Positions 47,235 to 57,003 of a stretch of DNA of 64,000 nucleotides are shown here, in pieces. The position numbers were made by a program, and so were the translations under genes. The stretch is from assembly GCA_006384855.1 (NCBI GenBank), contig VCJN01001836.1, forward strand, positions 96,893-160,892, read 5' to 3'. The first letter of the stretch is position 1; each line of letters starts with the position of its first letter. The stretch comes from Tetraselmis striata. Lineage: Eukaryota; Chlorophyta; Chlorodendrophyceae; Chlorodendrales; Chlorodendraceae. Under the pieces are notes generated by a model, which was not told the origin of the DNA, did not search any database, and was given only the letters and a program-made list of their open reading frames with translations.

Positions 47235-50200
47235 ATGGCGGCGGTCGAAAGCATGGCCTCTTCTCCAGGATCCGGCGCGTCGGACACTACACTTACATTA
47301 CCGACGTGTTCGTGCCGCAGCGGGTACTCGTGTGATTGCGACGCGCGTGCGAGTGATCGTAAGGAGCCTGAGAAAAGGAAGTACACGTGGGGCAAGGGCT
47401 CCGATGAGGTCGCCGAAAGCGATAATGGCAAGGTCTCGTCTCTGATCAGCAAGCGCACCTCTCGCGATTGTATCCGCCTCATGCTCGCCAAGGAGGCTAG
47501 CGAGCAGTCGCCATGCTGTTCGCGCAAGTGCGTGCACAAGCTATACACACAGTGCGGAGAGGCCCTCGTTGATGCCGTGTTGGACCGTGCGTTGACCGTA
47601 TACTCTGGCAATCAGAACCGCTCCTTTGACCGGCTCGCTCAGGTTCTCAGGGGTGGCTACGAGTCGGCATCCGACAAGTTCGATTACATGTTTGATCACG
47701 GTGGCTACTTGCGATCTTTCGATCATCGCGGCCCCATCTACACGTGTGGGCGTGCGTGGGAGGTCTTGCATCAGGTCTCGAAACACAGACGTCTCGTGAT
47801 CCAGCGGTCGGTGGTGGATAACGAACCCACGTACATCAGGCAGCGCAAGCAATACGAGAGCAGACAAACCGGACCGAGGGAGCATGTGCGCATGTTTCTC
47901 GAGCACTTCTTCTCGGATGACCTCGGTCACGTCGAGATCATGCCTTTTCATGACGGAAACAGCGAGACCTTCAAGAAGCACCTACCTCCCTGGATGACCA
48001 AGATTTGCGTCTACTACTACTACAAGTCGTGGGCCGAGGACGACAACGCCATTCTCCGTGGTGAGGCCCATTTTGTCCCACTGATGACATACCGTTTCGT
48101 CCCGCTGACGACAGACCGTTTCGTCCCGCTGATGACAAACCGTTTCGTCCCACTGAGGACAAACCGTTTTGTCCCGCTGATGACAGACCGTTTTGTCCCG
48201 CTGATGACAGACCGTTTCGTCCCGCTAATTACATACCGTTTTTGTCCCGCTGATGACAAACCGTTTCGTCCCACTGATGACAGACCGTTTCGTCCCGCTG
48301 ATGACAAACCGTTTCGTCCCACTGATGACAAACCGTTTCGTCCCACTGATGACAAACCGTTTCGTCCCACTGATGACAGACCGTTTCGTCCCGCTGATGA
48401 CAAACCGTTTCGTCCCGCTGATGACAAATCGTTTTGTCCCACTGATGACAAACCGTTTCGTCCCACTGATGACATGCCGTTTTGTCCCACTGATGACAAA
48501 CCGTTTTGTCCCGCTGATGACAAACCGTTTCGTCCCGCTATCGCCAGAACGTTTAATCCCACCGACGCCGGACCGATTTCGTCCCACTGATGACAGAACG
48601 TTTCGCACCGCTCATGGCATACCGTTTCGTCCCACCGACCACAAAAGTATTTGTCCCACATAATTAGCCGATATCGTCCCACTGCAGAGAGAACGTCTTG
48701 TCCCACTGCTGAGAGACGGTTTTGTCCCACTACTGACATACCGTTTCGTCACACTGATGACAGATTGTTTCGCCATGCTGATTACAGAATTATTCACCCA
48801 CTACCGATATAATTATTTCGACCCACTTTAGACCGAACTTTTCTGTCTCGCATTATGAGACCTTATTTGTATACCGACCTATCATGCCCCTGCCCCTTTG
48901 TAGATTTGGCTACCGAGAGCGAAGTGAAGCTCGCATCGTTCGACACTTTCCGCCGGACTTGGAAGGAAGACTTCCCGGATGTCACCACGCCGAAGGTGAA
49001 GCGATTCAGCCACTGTCCCATATGCGCGGCGGGCAAAGCACTCAGAGACCAAGCTCGCGAGATTTGCACAAAGGACATGACGCCAGAGGAACGTCAAGTG
49101 CACCGTCAACATCATCAGCTGGTGAGGCGTCAGGTCAGAGCTGAGCAGAAGGTACACCTCGAGAGAGTGCGCCAGGAACGAAGGGATCTGAACAACGCCG
49201 TCTTCCAGTCGCGCCTTGGCCATGGAAACTTCTTCTTCTTCGAAATTGATAGCATGGACTCCGCGAAGACCCTGCTGCCTCACTGGGTTCGCATCCCCAA
49301 GACTGTGAAGCCCGACATGCTCCTCAAGTACCACCTCACCTGTGTGAAGTACGACGGATACCGCCCGGACGACATCTACTACTACACCAACACCATCCCC
49401 CACGATTCGTCCACGACGTGCACTCTGATATGGATCACGATCATGAAGGTGAGCTCGTTAGCCTCCCGATAGGTTCGCCGTGGTTGTCCGGTAGCCATGG
49501 ACTGATGAAATCTTGTCTGCGATGCAGGAAATTCAACACCGTGGTAGAAAGATTCCGTACATCAGAATCCAGATGGACAACACCGTCAGGGAGAACAAGA
49601 ATAGGAACGTGGCGGCCCTCTGCAATTGGCTTGTGTCTATCGGCATCTGCGACGTCATTCATTTGGTCTTCTTGCCTGTCGGGCACACTCACGAACGGGT
49701 TGACCAGATCTTCAGCCGCATCAGTCTTGCGCTATCTCGCAGCTCCGCCTACACAATCGAGGCCTTTCTTGACTTGGTGGCGAAGGCATTCTCGCCCACT
49801 CCGGAGATTGCTGAGCTCTCATTCTCCCTCGACTTCTCTGAGTGGTTAAGGCCCCATTTCCAAGACCACATTCAGGACATCAGTAAGCCGCACAAATTCG
49901 AGTTCACCCGTGACGACGCCGCCGCGTCTGGCGGCTCGTTGCGCACCGCCTTGTGGTCCAACACACCGCTTTCTGAGCCCGTGCAGATCTTGAAGAGCGC
50001 GCCAACTGGGACGCCCGAGATTCGTGCGGGCCGGCCCCTTTTGTACGCTCTCTGCGACAAAAAGAAGCCCGACGCGGTGAAGGTCCAGAGGTACTTGGAT
50101 GATTTCAAGAAGGTCAGGTCGTACATCACGGACCTGGCGGTCCAGTGGCACTTCTCCCCAGTCGAGCGCGAGAGCTGGAAGAATCTGCTCGACGACTTGG

Positions 50201-51175
50201 ATGAGATGCAAACTGCTCCTTCGGCAGCTTTCTCCGGGTTCTGGCCGCAACGGAAAGAGGAAGTTGACGACTTCTTGCGCGAGCACGGGCAGACCGCGCC
50301 TGCTGAGGCACGTCACACGATGGCTACCAACGCAGACCTCAACAATGCCGAAGCCGCTCGCGTTGAAGCCGAGGTTCGTGCTCAAGTGCTTCAAGATGAC
50401 AGCGCCTTCCGGGGAGTTCACGCCGGCGCCAAGGAGAGGCTTCATGACAACACATCGCCCAGCGATGCAAAGGGCTCGAACCTCGTTGTCATCGACGTCT
50501 CCGATGTGAGTCCCATTGTTTGTCATTTTTGTCCTTTACGGGACAAAACAATTTGGTTCTTCTACCTTGCTTGTTATTTTGTCCCAACTGGGACAAAAAT
50601 GGCGTGGCGTCTCGCTCGGGACTAACATAGCTCGCGGTCTTGGTCATCGTTAGGTGCATGAGGAAGACAAGTGTCCTGAAACTCTTGGTGATTGGGAGTC
50701 GAGATTCGTCATCGGGCTTGTGAAGTCGCGCGAGACTACCGAAGACACGTTGACCGTGGCCGTATACGAGCCCTTCCATGCCGATGCAAAGGGCAAACCC
50801 CTCATGCCCCTATGGTTGTACGCGCAGACAAAAGGAGGGAAGAAGCCAGTTGACACAAGCTGGGAGAAGTGCCTGACGCTTCCTTGGAAGCTTGTTGAAG
50901 CCGTCCCCCTATCGTACGCGAAGGCCATCCACGACGCGTCGGGAAGTCGAGAGGTGTTCAACGAGGACGGCACCATGGTCAGAAAGAAGTGGTACGGTAA
51001 AAGCGTCCAAGTCGTGAAGACATATGCGCAAACTGGGTGGCAAATCAGCCAGCCACGAAACAACTGCGTCCACGTCATGTCAACCACCCCAGCGCAACGC
51101 AAACCCGGCGGAGTCGTCAAGTTTAACGCAGCCACGAAGAAGGACTTGCTTGAGTTGGGGATGCTCAACGAATAA
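47235..51175 (+). CDS. DUF7869-like transposase-like protein, four exons, 956 aa, intact
   Basis: Exons 47,235-48,060, 48,904-49,448, 49,528-50,505 and 50,654-51,175 (stop TAA). All introns are GT-AG and every phase agrees, giving 957 codons including the stop. Start chosen at MAAVESMASS, after the poly(C) run; an ATG at 47,127 would read through that run. Features: Cys-rich CSCRSGYSCDC (residues ~25-35) and CCSRKC (~94-99), HCPIC (~312-316), then a probable DDE-like catalytic fold: FFFFEIDSMDSAKT (Asp ~391/394), IQMDNTVRENKN (Asp ~474) and VGHTHERVDQIFSRI (Glu ~513, Asp ~516). The last two blocks are the signature I associate with DUF7869 proteins, common in repeat-rich eukaryote genomes. 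Presumed to move this element. Confidence 0.75.
48063..48790 (+). repeat. 24-bp tandem repeat array C (~30 copies) inside intron 1 of the transposase gene
   Basis: Same unit as arrays A and B. It fills the 843-bp intron 48,061-48,903, starting 2 bp or so after the donor region (G|GTGAGG) and decaying toward the acceptor (CCCCTTTGTAG). Frames read straight into it from exon 1 are misleading. Confidence 0.95.
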
Positions 51176-51448
51176 ACTATCAGCAACGTCTTGTGGCTAG
51201 CTAGCCGCTGGATGTAATAATCATAATAAATATTGATTTCATTGCCTCATCTTGTCCCATTTTGGACAAAATGCTCCAAAACCAACATTGGATATGCGTC
51301 GCGGCTGGCCTTCATGCTGTTGAATGCTGCACTGCACCCAAGGTCTACAAACCCAAGCTACATCACCAGTGAGTCTTAAGTACTGACAGTAAACCCGGGA
51401 ACTAGGGTATAAACAAACCCTACGGTGCAAAATAGGTTAAATTACTGT

Positions 51449-53262
51449 TTACCGGTTTGCCGACACGGCTCTCGCTCGAGCATGTCGCTGAACTCTGTAG
51501 CTCAACAAGTCTACCTCCTGTGTCTCTCCTTGGGAGCGTCACTCTCTATTGTGTGGGGGTCCCGTGATGAGAATCCGGACTCCGACGAGATTTCTAAGAT
51601 GCTCGACAAAGATGACTGGCAACTGCTGCCCAAGTTTTTCCGGCGCCTCAGCTTGAAGTGGGGCATTCACCATATCGACCGGTTCGCATCCGATCTGAAC
51701 CATCAAGTACCGAGATTCTACTCACGTTTCTGGTGCCCTGGATGCGAGGGCGTCGATGCTTTCAGTCACTTCTGGGCGCGGTAGTGTGAACAATTGGATT
51801 AATGCTCCATTTAGCTGCATTGGCAGGGTTATGCGCAAGCTGAAAGCTGACCACGCGGTCGCTACAGTTATAGTGCCCCTATGGCCTAGTCAGTCCTGGT
51901 GGACTTTGGTAGCTCCTGACGGTAGACACCTGGCTGACTGTGTGGTCGATTGGGTCATGCTCGACAGCGGCGAGGAGCTATTCAGTTCTGGCGAGGGCAG
52001 TGGTAACAGCCGCCCGAGCTGCTCCAGGAACTGGCGCGTCCTTGCTCTGCGTATCGACTGCCTGCCTGGCGCGCGGCGCACCCCAGCGCACCACCGCTGC
52101 CTCCACCCGGAGTGGTGTGACAGTCATGGCTGATGAGTCAGCCATCACCCGTGGGTGTACCTCCGCTTGGCCGAGTAACCCGGTGGCTCCCGCCGATGTC
52201 GCCGGCACATCTTTGTTTAATGCTTTGATCTCTTCAGCCCCACAGCAGTGGGCTGCTGGCTCTAATCGTGGCTATGCCTACATATGGAATCGCTTCGTGA
52301 TGTTCTGCGAGGCTCGGACACCCCCCATGTGCCCAATGCCAGCAGCCCCGATTGTGGTGGCTATGTTTTTTCAAGCTCGGTTGGACGCCCGTTCTACCAA
52401 CAGCTATTCAGTGATCAGGTCTGCGTCTGCGGCTATATCGCAGATGCACCGGCTGAATATGCACCCCAGTCCTACCTTGTCCCCGTGTTGCACCTCTGTC
52501 CGAGCGGCAGCCAAGCGCACCCTGGGGCTCGCCGTGAAGAACGCCAAGGAACCCTTCGCATGGTCTGACATCGCGAAGCTAGTCTGCCTTCGCTGCAAGG
52601 ACGACTCAATCATGTATTTGATCCTGGATAGTGGCAGTCGCCGCAGCCGTCAGTTTTGCCGGCTTCTGCCGCTACAACGACCTCCGGGTCCTGCGGTGGG
52701 AGGACGTCTCCTTCCTCCCGACTTATCTAGAATTCCGCTTCGTGAAGCGCAAGAACGACCAGCACCGCCAGTGTGGCAAGGTGCGGGTCGCTAAGATGCA
52801 CGGCGCCGTGGTGTGCGTCTATGGACTCTTGCGCCGGTACCAAGGCGCTGGGCAACACCCACCCTGCCAGTGTTCCCGGGGTTCAGCGGCACAGTCCTAC
52901 GGCACAAGGGCGAGCTAGGGATAGTTCCTTCCTCCTCCCCTATTGAGTACCCCACGTTCAGACGCTACCTTGCGCGGTGGTTGGGTCCGCTACTCACTCC
53001 TGCGATGACTGAGTCCGCTTTCCTGACCCGGTTCGGCACGCAATCCAGCCGAAGTGGCGGCGCTTCCGCCGCCGCTAACGCAGACATCCAGTTCGCAACA
53101 TGGGGCTTGCACGGTGGCTGGAAGTCAACCTCTGCTCAGCTCCGCTATATGGGGCTGGACGAGGAGCACGTTCTGTCCGTGTCGCGTGCGATCCTGTCAC
53201 TTGCCGAAGAGGACGAGCTGGACGATGGCGACGGTGACGTACGGTTCACCATCCGACAATGA
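51449..53262 (+). CDS. RNase H end and tyrosine recombinase of the DIRS-like element (fossil)
   Basis: After the transposon the frame resumes with SLNSVAQQVYLLCLSLGASL and WGIHHIDRFAS (RNase H / connection). A tyrosine recombinase domain covers about 52,126-53,262: N-terminal helices, RYNDLRVLRWEDV (first Arg block) and SSRSGGASAAANAD ... GGWKSTSAQLRYMG (second Arg, Trp and the Tyr nucleophile). YR-based integration explains the lack of target duplications for this order. Confidence 0.8.
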
Positions 53263-54127
53263 CTCGGATCCCTCCCGGGATGCAACTTAGGTCCCGTTCT
53301 AGTGGAATTTTTTATACTGTACTGGTGATGCCCCAGCCATTCCCGTGTCTGTTCCTGATTGAATGTAATTCCCTGTATAATTTGGCTCACATATGTCCGT
53401 GTACGGGCCCCGCCAGACCGGCCACTGTTCTTTCATCTGTTGGATCTTTCGGTCCCAGCCGACCCCGTACATTTTGATGCAAAATCTACGCTGTCTAGCT
53501 GCGAAAACTGTAGGGTTTCCTTGGGAGGAACGACCTAGGAAACCCTGGTTTTCGCAGCGCCTATTAAGTGACGACCCTGCCGGCCCGGTACGCCAGTACC
53601 GGCCGGCGCCGGTCCGGCGGCGCCCTTTAACCGAGTATAAAGGGCGGCCGCGGAGCGGGGGCGCCTTCAGTTGTTGGAAGGCACCCGACTATATTGTCTC
53701 CCACCCACCCGCCCGGAGACAATTATTCGCTTGTGTAGTACGTTTCCGGATGCTGCTCGATTTAGATTAGGGATAGTCTGGTTAGTTGTGAAAGCGCCTG
53801 AGGTGAGGAGTGAATATCATTTGATATACGCCATCCCACAGGTGTTGGCGTGTCCGATAAGCCCAGGTGCGGCAGCAACTAGTCAAGCTTTCCCGGCATC
53901 TTAGCCGTGATGAGAGGCCGAGAGCAGCATAGCGGAATGTACTGTCCTGATGAGCCACGTGATCGCTGGTGGCATGTAATTTACAAACACCGGCGGGGGC
54001 GCGGGACGTGCGGCGCCTTTCCGGACACCATCCGGTCTGGCGGCCCCGTAGCAGTCGTGGATCTTTCGGTCCCAGCCGACCCCGTACATTTTGATGCAAA
54101 ATCTACGCGCTGTCTAGCTGCGAAAAC

Positions 54128-55236
54128 CTGAATTGTCCCGCCGTATGGTCGAAAATGAACTTTATTTTCGGGATGCGGCCTAAACGGTTGAGCGGCGCTC
54201 CCCATATACGCGCGCATTCGATTCTCTCCATCGGCACATTTCCTCGGAGTGAGGCGCGCACGCCGCGCGCGAACCGGCGTCTTATGTGCTGATCCTGTCA
54301 GCTCCCCGATCGCTGCTCATTGAGCACTCCCTCCCTTCCTGTCATGTCGGCGCCTTAACATCACACTCGGCCTAGTGCCGCTATTGCAGCGGCCCGGGAT
54401 GTTGTGATGGGGAGGGAGCTCTGCGTTCGGTGGAAGGGGACGCGACCGAGCTGGCAGCGGAATTGGCGCTGGGAGGCGCCCGTCGGTTACCCACCCGTGG
54501 CGCCCAGTCATGGGTTGAACCCCCCCACTTCCGCTCTTTGCTGCGAGACCTCTTCGAAGCTCCTTTCCTGTCGGCGCCTCCACCTCACATTCGGGCTAGT
54601 GCCGCTATTGGAGTGTCCCGGAACTATGTGCTGGGGAGAGCGTCCCTACTGCGTGGAGCGGCGGCCTGGTGGGTGGCGATGCCTGGTCGGTGGCCGCCTT
54701 GGCGGTTCCCGCCTCTGGCCCGTAGGTGGATTTCCTTCTGGATTTCTGTATATGGAATTCTTTGATGTTGCAGGTAGCACATTTAAATACCTATACATTT
54801 AAACACCTATACAGGGATGTAGTTTTCATGGCCTTAGTAATGTACAGTACCAGGCCCCGGATTTGTTCCTGGCCTTTTTGTAATCCACACCAATACCAGC
54901 AGGGGAAGGAAACGGGTACCAGGTACCAGGTACAGGTTTGAATTACAAAGCGCAAGCACCAAGAGGTACGGACGGGTATGGATTAAAGATCGCTATTTAT
55001 TTATTTTTATATTAGGGCGCGACCCTATGTTTCAAAATAAATACGGACTCCTCATCTTGCGATTACGAGGTGCGCCACGGCGCATAACTCATTTCCACGC
55101 CCCTGCCAGGATCCTGTCTCGCGCCACTTCTCCGTCGCGTGTCACACGCGCCAGCACCCTTCCAAACTTAGCGTCGCCCGTCACACACGCCAGCACCCTT
55201 CCAATCTTGTTATCCTCTGGCTATCCGCATTGAACT
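54128..55236. repeat. Intergenic; diverged ~225-bp tandem duplication and a 48-bp duplication
   Basis: 54,340-54,560 and 54,567-54,770 share CCTGTCGGCGCCT-like starts, CTAGTGCCGCTATTG, GGGAGAGC and a poor-quality remainder. At 55,130-55,210 a 48-bp unit (GCGTGTCACACGCGCCAGCA, CCCTTCCAA) is repeated just upstream of the kinase. No gene seen. Confidence 0.5.
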
Positions 55237-56193
55237 ATGGTGGGTTCCTTTGGACGGTGGCCATGGGAGCTCCGCCGTCGCTGCGTATCTACGAGTAACG
55301 GTACCACCCCAGCACGGGCCGAAGGCGGCGCCGCAGCAAATGACGTGCTAGCCGCCCAGCGTCGTGCGGCTAGCTGCAGCACCGTGGAGAGAAATCGCAG
55401 ATGCCTGCACGAGTGCTACTATCTAGAGGAGATAGTCGGCTGCGGCGCCTTCGCAGTTGTTCAGCGAGCAGTCTGCAAGGAGACCGGGACTGCCTGGGCC
55501 GTCAAGAAGTTTAACGCGGGCACCAGCCGCGACGCGATACTAAAAGAAATACACATTCTGAGCCAACTAGACCATGCCAACGTGCTTCGCCCCAGGGAGT
55601 ACTTCGACGACGACGCGGGTGTTGCCTTGATCACCGAGCTCCTGGTCGGCGAACATCTTCTCGAGTGCGTGGCAGACCGCGGGAGCTACGCGGAGGACGA
55701 CTGCCGTCAGATAGCAAGGAACGTTCTGTCGGCGCTCGCACACTGCCACGCAAAGGGCGTGGTTCACCGCGACCTCAAGTTAGAGAACTTGGTCCTGTCG
55801 TGCAACCTGGACCCCTGCTCTATCAAAATTGTCGACTTCGGGCTGTCCGGACAGCTATTGGAGAGTGAGCCCTTCCTGACCGAGAGCTGCGGCACGCCTG
55901 CGTGCACAGCACCGGAGGTGCTGCAGCGGAACGCGTCATACGGTTCGAGCCCAGACGTGTGGTCCGTCGGCTGCCTTATATTCACGCTCCTCAGTGGCGC
56001 CCCGCCCTTTCAAGCGCGCGTCCTAAAGAGTCTCGTGCGAGACATCAGACAAGGCGCCTTTAGCATGCAAGACCCTGCCTGGGAACTCGTCAGCGACAGC
56101 GCCAAGGAATTCGTGAAGCTGCTGCTGCAGGTGGAACCAAAAAAGCGGCCCACGGCCCTCGCTGCGCTGGAGCACTCCTGGCTTCAGGAGTGA
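55237..56193 (+). CDS. Serine/threonine protein kinase, CAMK-like, single exon, 318 aa
   Basis: Complete kinase domain, residues ~62-316: glycine loop VGCGAFAVV (68-75), catalytic Lys in WAVKKF (Lys90), alpha-C Glu104, HRD motif VVHRDLKLEN (Asp179, Asn184), VDFGLSG (Asp200), TAPE (225-227), DVWSVGCLIFTLLSGAPPF (subdomain IX) and KRPTALAALEHSWL (Arg of XI). The HRDLKLEN and GxPPF style match CAMK/CDPK kinases. No EF hands or autoinhibitory segment follow, so it is not a full CDPK. The ~60-residue N-terminus is Arg/Ala/Ser-rich and could be a targeting peptide. Intronless, all catalytic residues present, ends TGA. Nothing indicates its substrate. Confidence 0.92.
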   Translation: MVGSFGRWPWELRRRCVSTSNGTTPARAEGGAAANDVLAAQRRAASCSTVERNRRCLHECYYLEEIVGCGAFAVVQRAVCKETGTAWAVKKFNAGTSRDAILKEIHILSQLDHANVLRPREYFDDDAGVALITELLVGEHLLECVADRGSYAEDDCRQIARNVLSALAHCHAKGVVHRDLKLENLVLSCNLDPCSIKIVDFGLSGQLLESEPFLTESCGTPACTAPEVLQRNASYGSSPDVWSVGCLIFTLLSGAPPFQARVLKSLVRDIRQGAFSMQDPAWELVSDSAKEFVKLLLQVEPKKRPTALAALEHSWLQE

Positions 56194-56999
56194 GCTAGAT
56201 CTGTCACTATCTCTGCTCTGCTCAGGCCGATTACTTGTCGTCTCGCAATGTACACCCATGTATTGTAATATAACCTGTCGCTGTTGTCCAGGCATCTCCC
56301 TGCCCTGAAAACCCGAATTCGCTTTCGGTAATAATCTCACGTACACCAGGCGCTTTCAGCCTTCAGATTTGCAGATACACCGCCACCGAATCTGGCGCGT
56401 CATCTGTAAGATGTAGCGCCCGTCCTCATTCCGAGCTCCTGGAAGGGCATTCTGGCCTCCTGGCACGGTCCTTAATACGTATGTGGAGCCTTTGATAAAA
56501 TGTAAAAGCATTCTGGAACATGACATCCACAGCTGCTTCTGCACCAGTTCTCACCAGCATATGATTCACATCATCGCGTCAGGCTCTCTCAGAAGTTGTT
56601 AATGTTGTGGCTTTAGAAGCAGGCAGGCGACACCGTGCAGTGATGTAGCTTGCCTGGTATCTTGGTCAAGAAGTGAAACATAACCACAGTAGGCCAATGC
56701 GAACAGTTGTCTGAGAATGCAAGGGTTAGAAACGTGTCGATTTCAGAAGAGAAGGACGGCGCCTTCATTTGAATTACGAGGGCAAAGAATGGCATGGTCT
56801 CAGGTACATGTACCGCCATGGCATATTGCATTGTCGCAGTAGACCGGGACTGGATGCCACTGATAATGGCGGGTAGGCGGTACTACATATGGATAACTAG
56901 CTACAGCGCAATGTACTTGTTTCAGACACGGGACACTAGTTGCACAAAGTCATAAGTCGACTCGCCAGGCTTGACACAGAAAAAATTATGCACTATTCA
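56194..56999. other. Kinase 3' region; nothing recognised
   Basis: Short frames only. AATATAA-like words near 56,265 could serve as a poly(A) signal, but this is weak. Confidence 0.35.
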
Positions 57000-57003
57000 A
57001 GTT

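Larger units (their letters stand above)
38921..51448. mobile_element. 12.5-kb DNA transposon with DUF7869-like transposase and DNA methyltransferase genes
   Basis: TIRs of about 28 bp: left ACAGTAATCCAACCTATTTT then GCCCCGAGG; right (reverse complement) ACAGTAATTTAACCTATTTT then GCACCGTAGG. The element interrupts the RNase H region of the DIRS-like element, which resumes right after it. Contents: subterminal repeats (39,000-39,240), a many-exon methyltransferase gene (minus, 46,695 to 39,266), a divergent promoter region, a four-exon transposase-like gene (plus, 47,235-51,175) and three arrays of one 24-bp repeat lying in introns. No clean target duplication seen. No capsid, polymerase B or integrase recognised, so not Polinton-like. 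Superfamily not known to me. Confidence 0.85.
35746..54127 (+). mobile_element. DIRS-like retroelement with split direct repeats, split by a 12.5-kb DNA transposon; fossil, broken
   Basis: Order A1 (35,746-35,942), gag-like gene, RT/RNase H, [DNA transposon 38,921-51,448], rest of RNase H, tyrosine recombinase, B1 (53,442-53,518), A2 (53,512-53,699 plus extra), B2 (54,058-54,127). The A copies start with a near-palindrome (CGAAAAC..AGGGTTTCCT / AGGAAACCCT..GTTTTCG) and carry a TATAAAG box at about 35,878 and 53,634. B copies share GGTCCCAGCCGACCCCGTAC. Without the insert it would be about 5.9 kb, a normal length. A1 and A2 differ by a few percent, suggesting an intermediate age. A few breaks in coding parts besides the large insertion. 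Confidence 0.85.

Noticed and set aside
42104-48790. CRISPR array
   Set aside because: The 24-bp units are directly adjacent with no unique spacers, vary between units, and sit in eukaryotic introns.
38921-51448. Polinton or giant-virus insertion
   Set aside because: Size and gene content prompted the thought, but no polymerase B, integrase, packaging ATPase or capsid-like protein is recognisable, and the transposase-like gene plus short TIRs fit a DNA transposon.
35993-54127. Ordinary LTR retrotransposon
   Set aside because: Terminal repeats are in split A1...B1-A2-B2 order and a tyrosine recombinase replaces the integrase.
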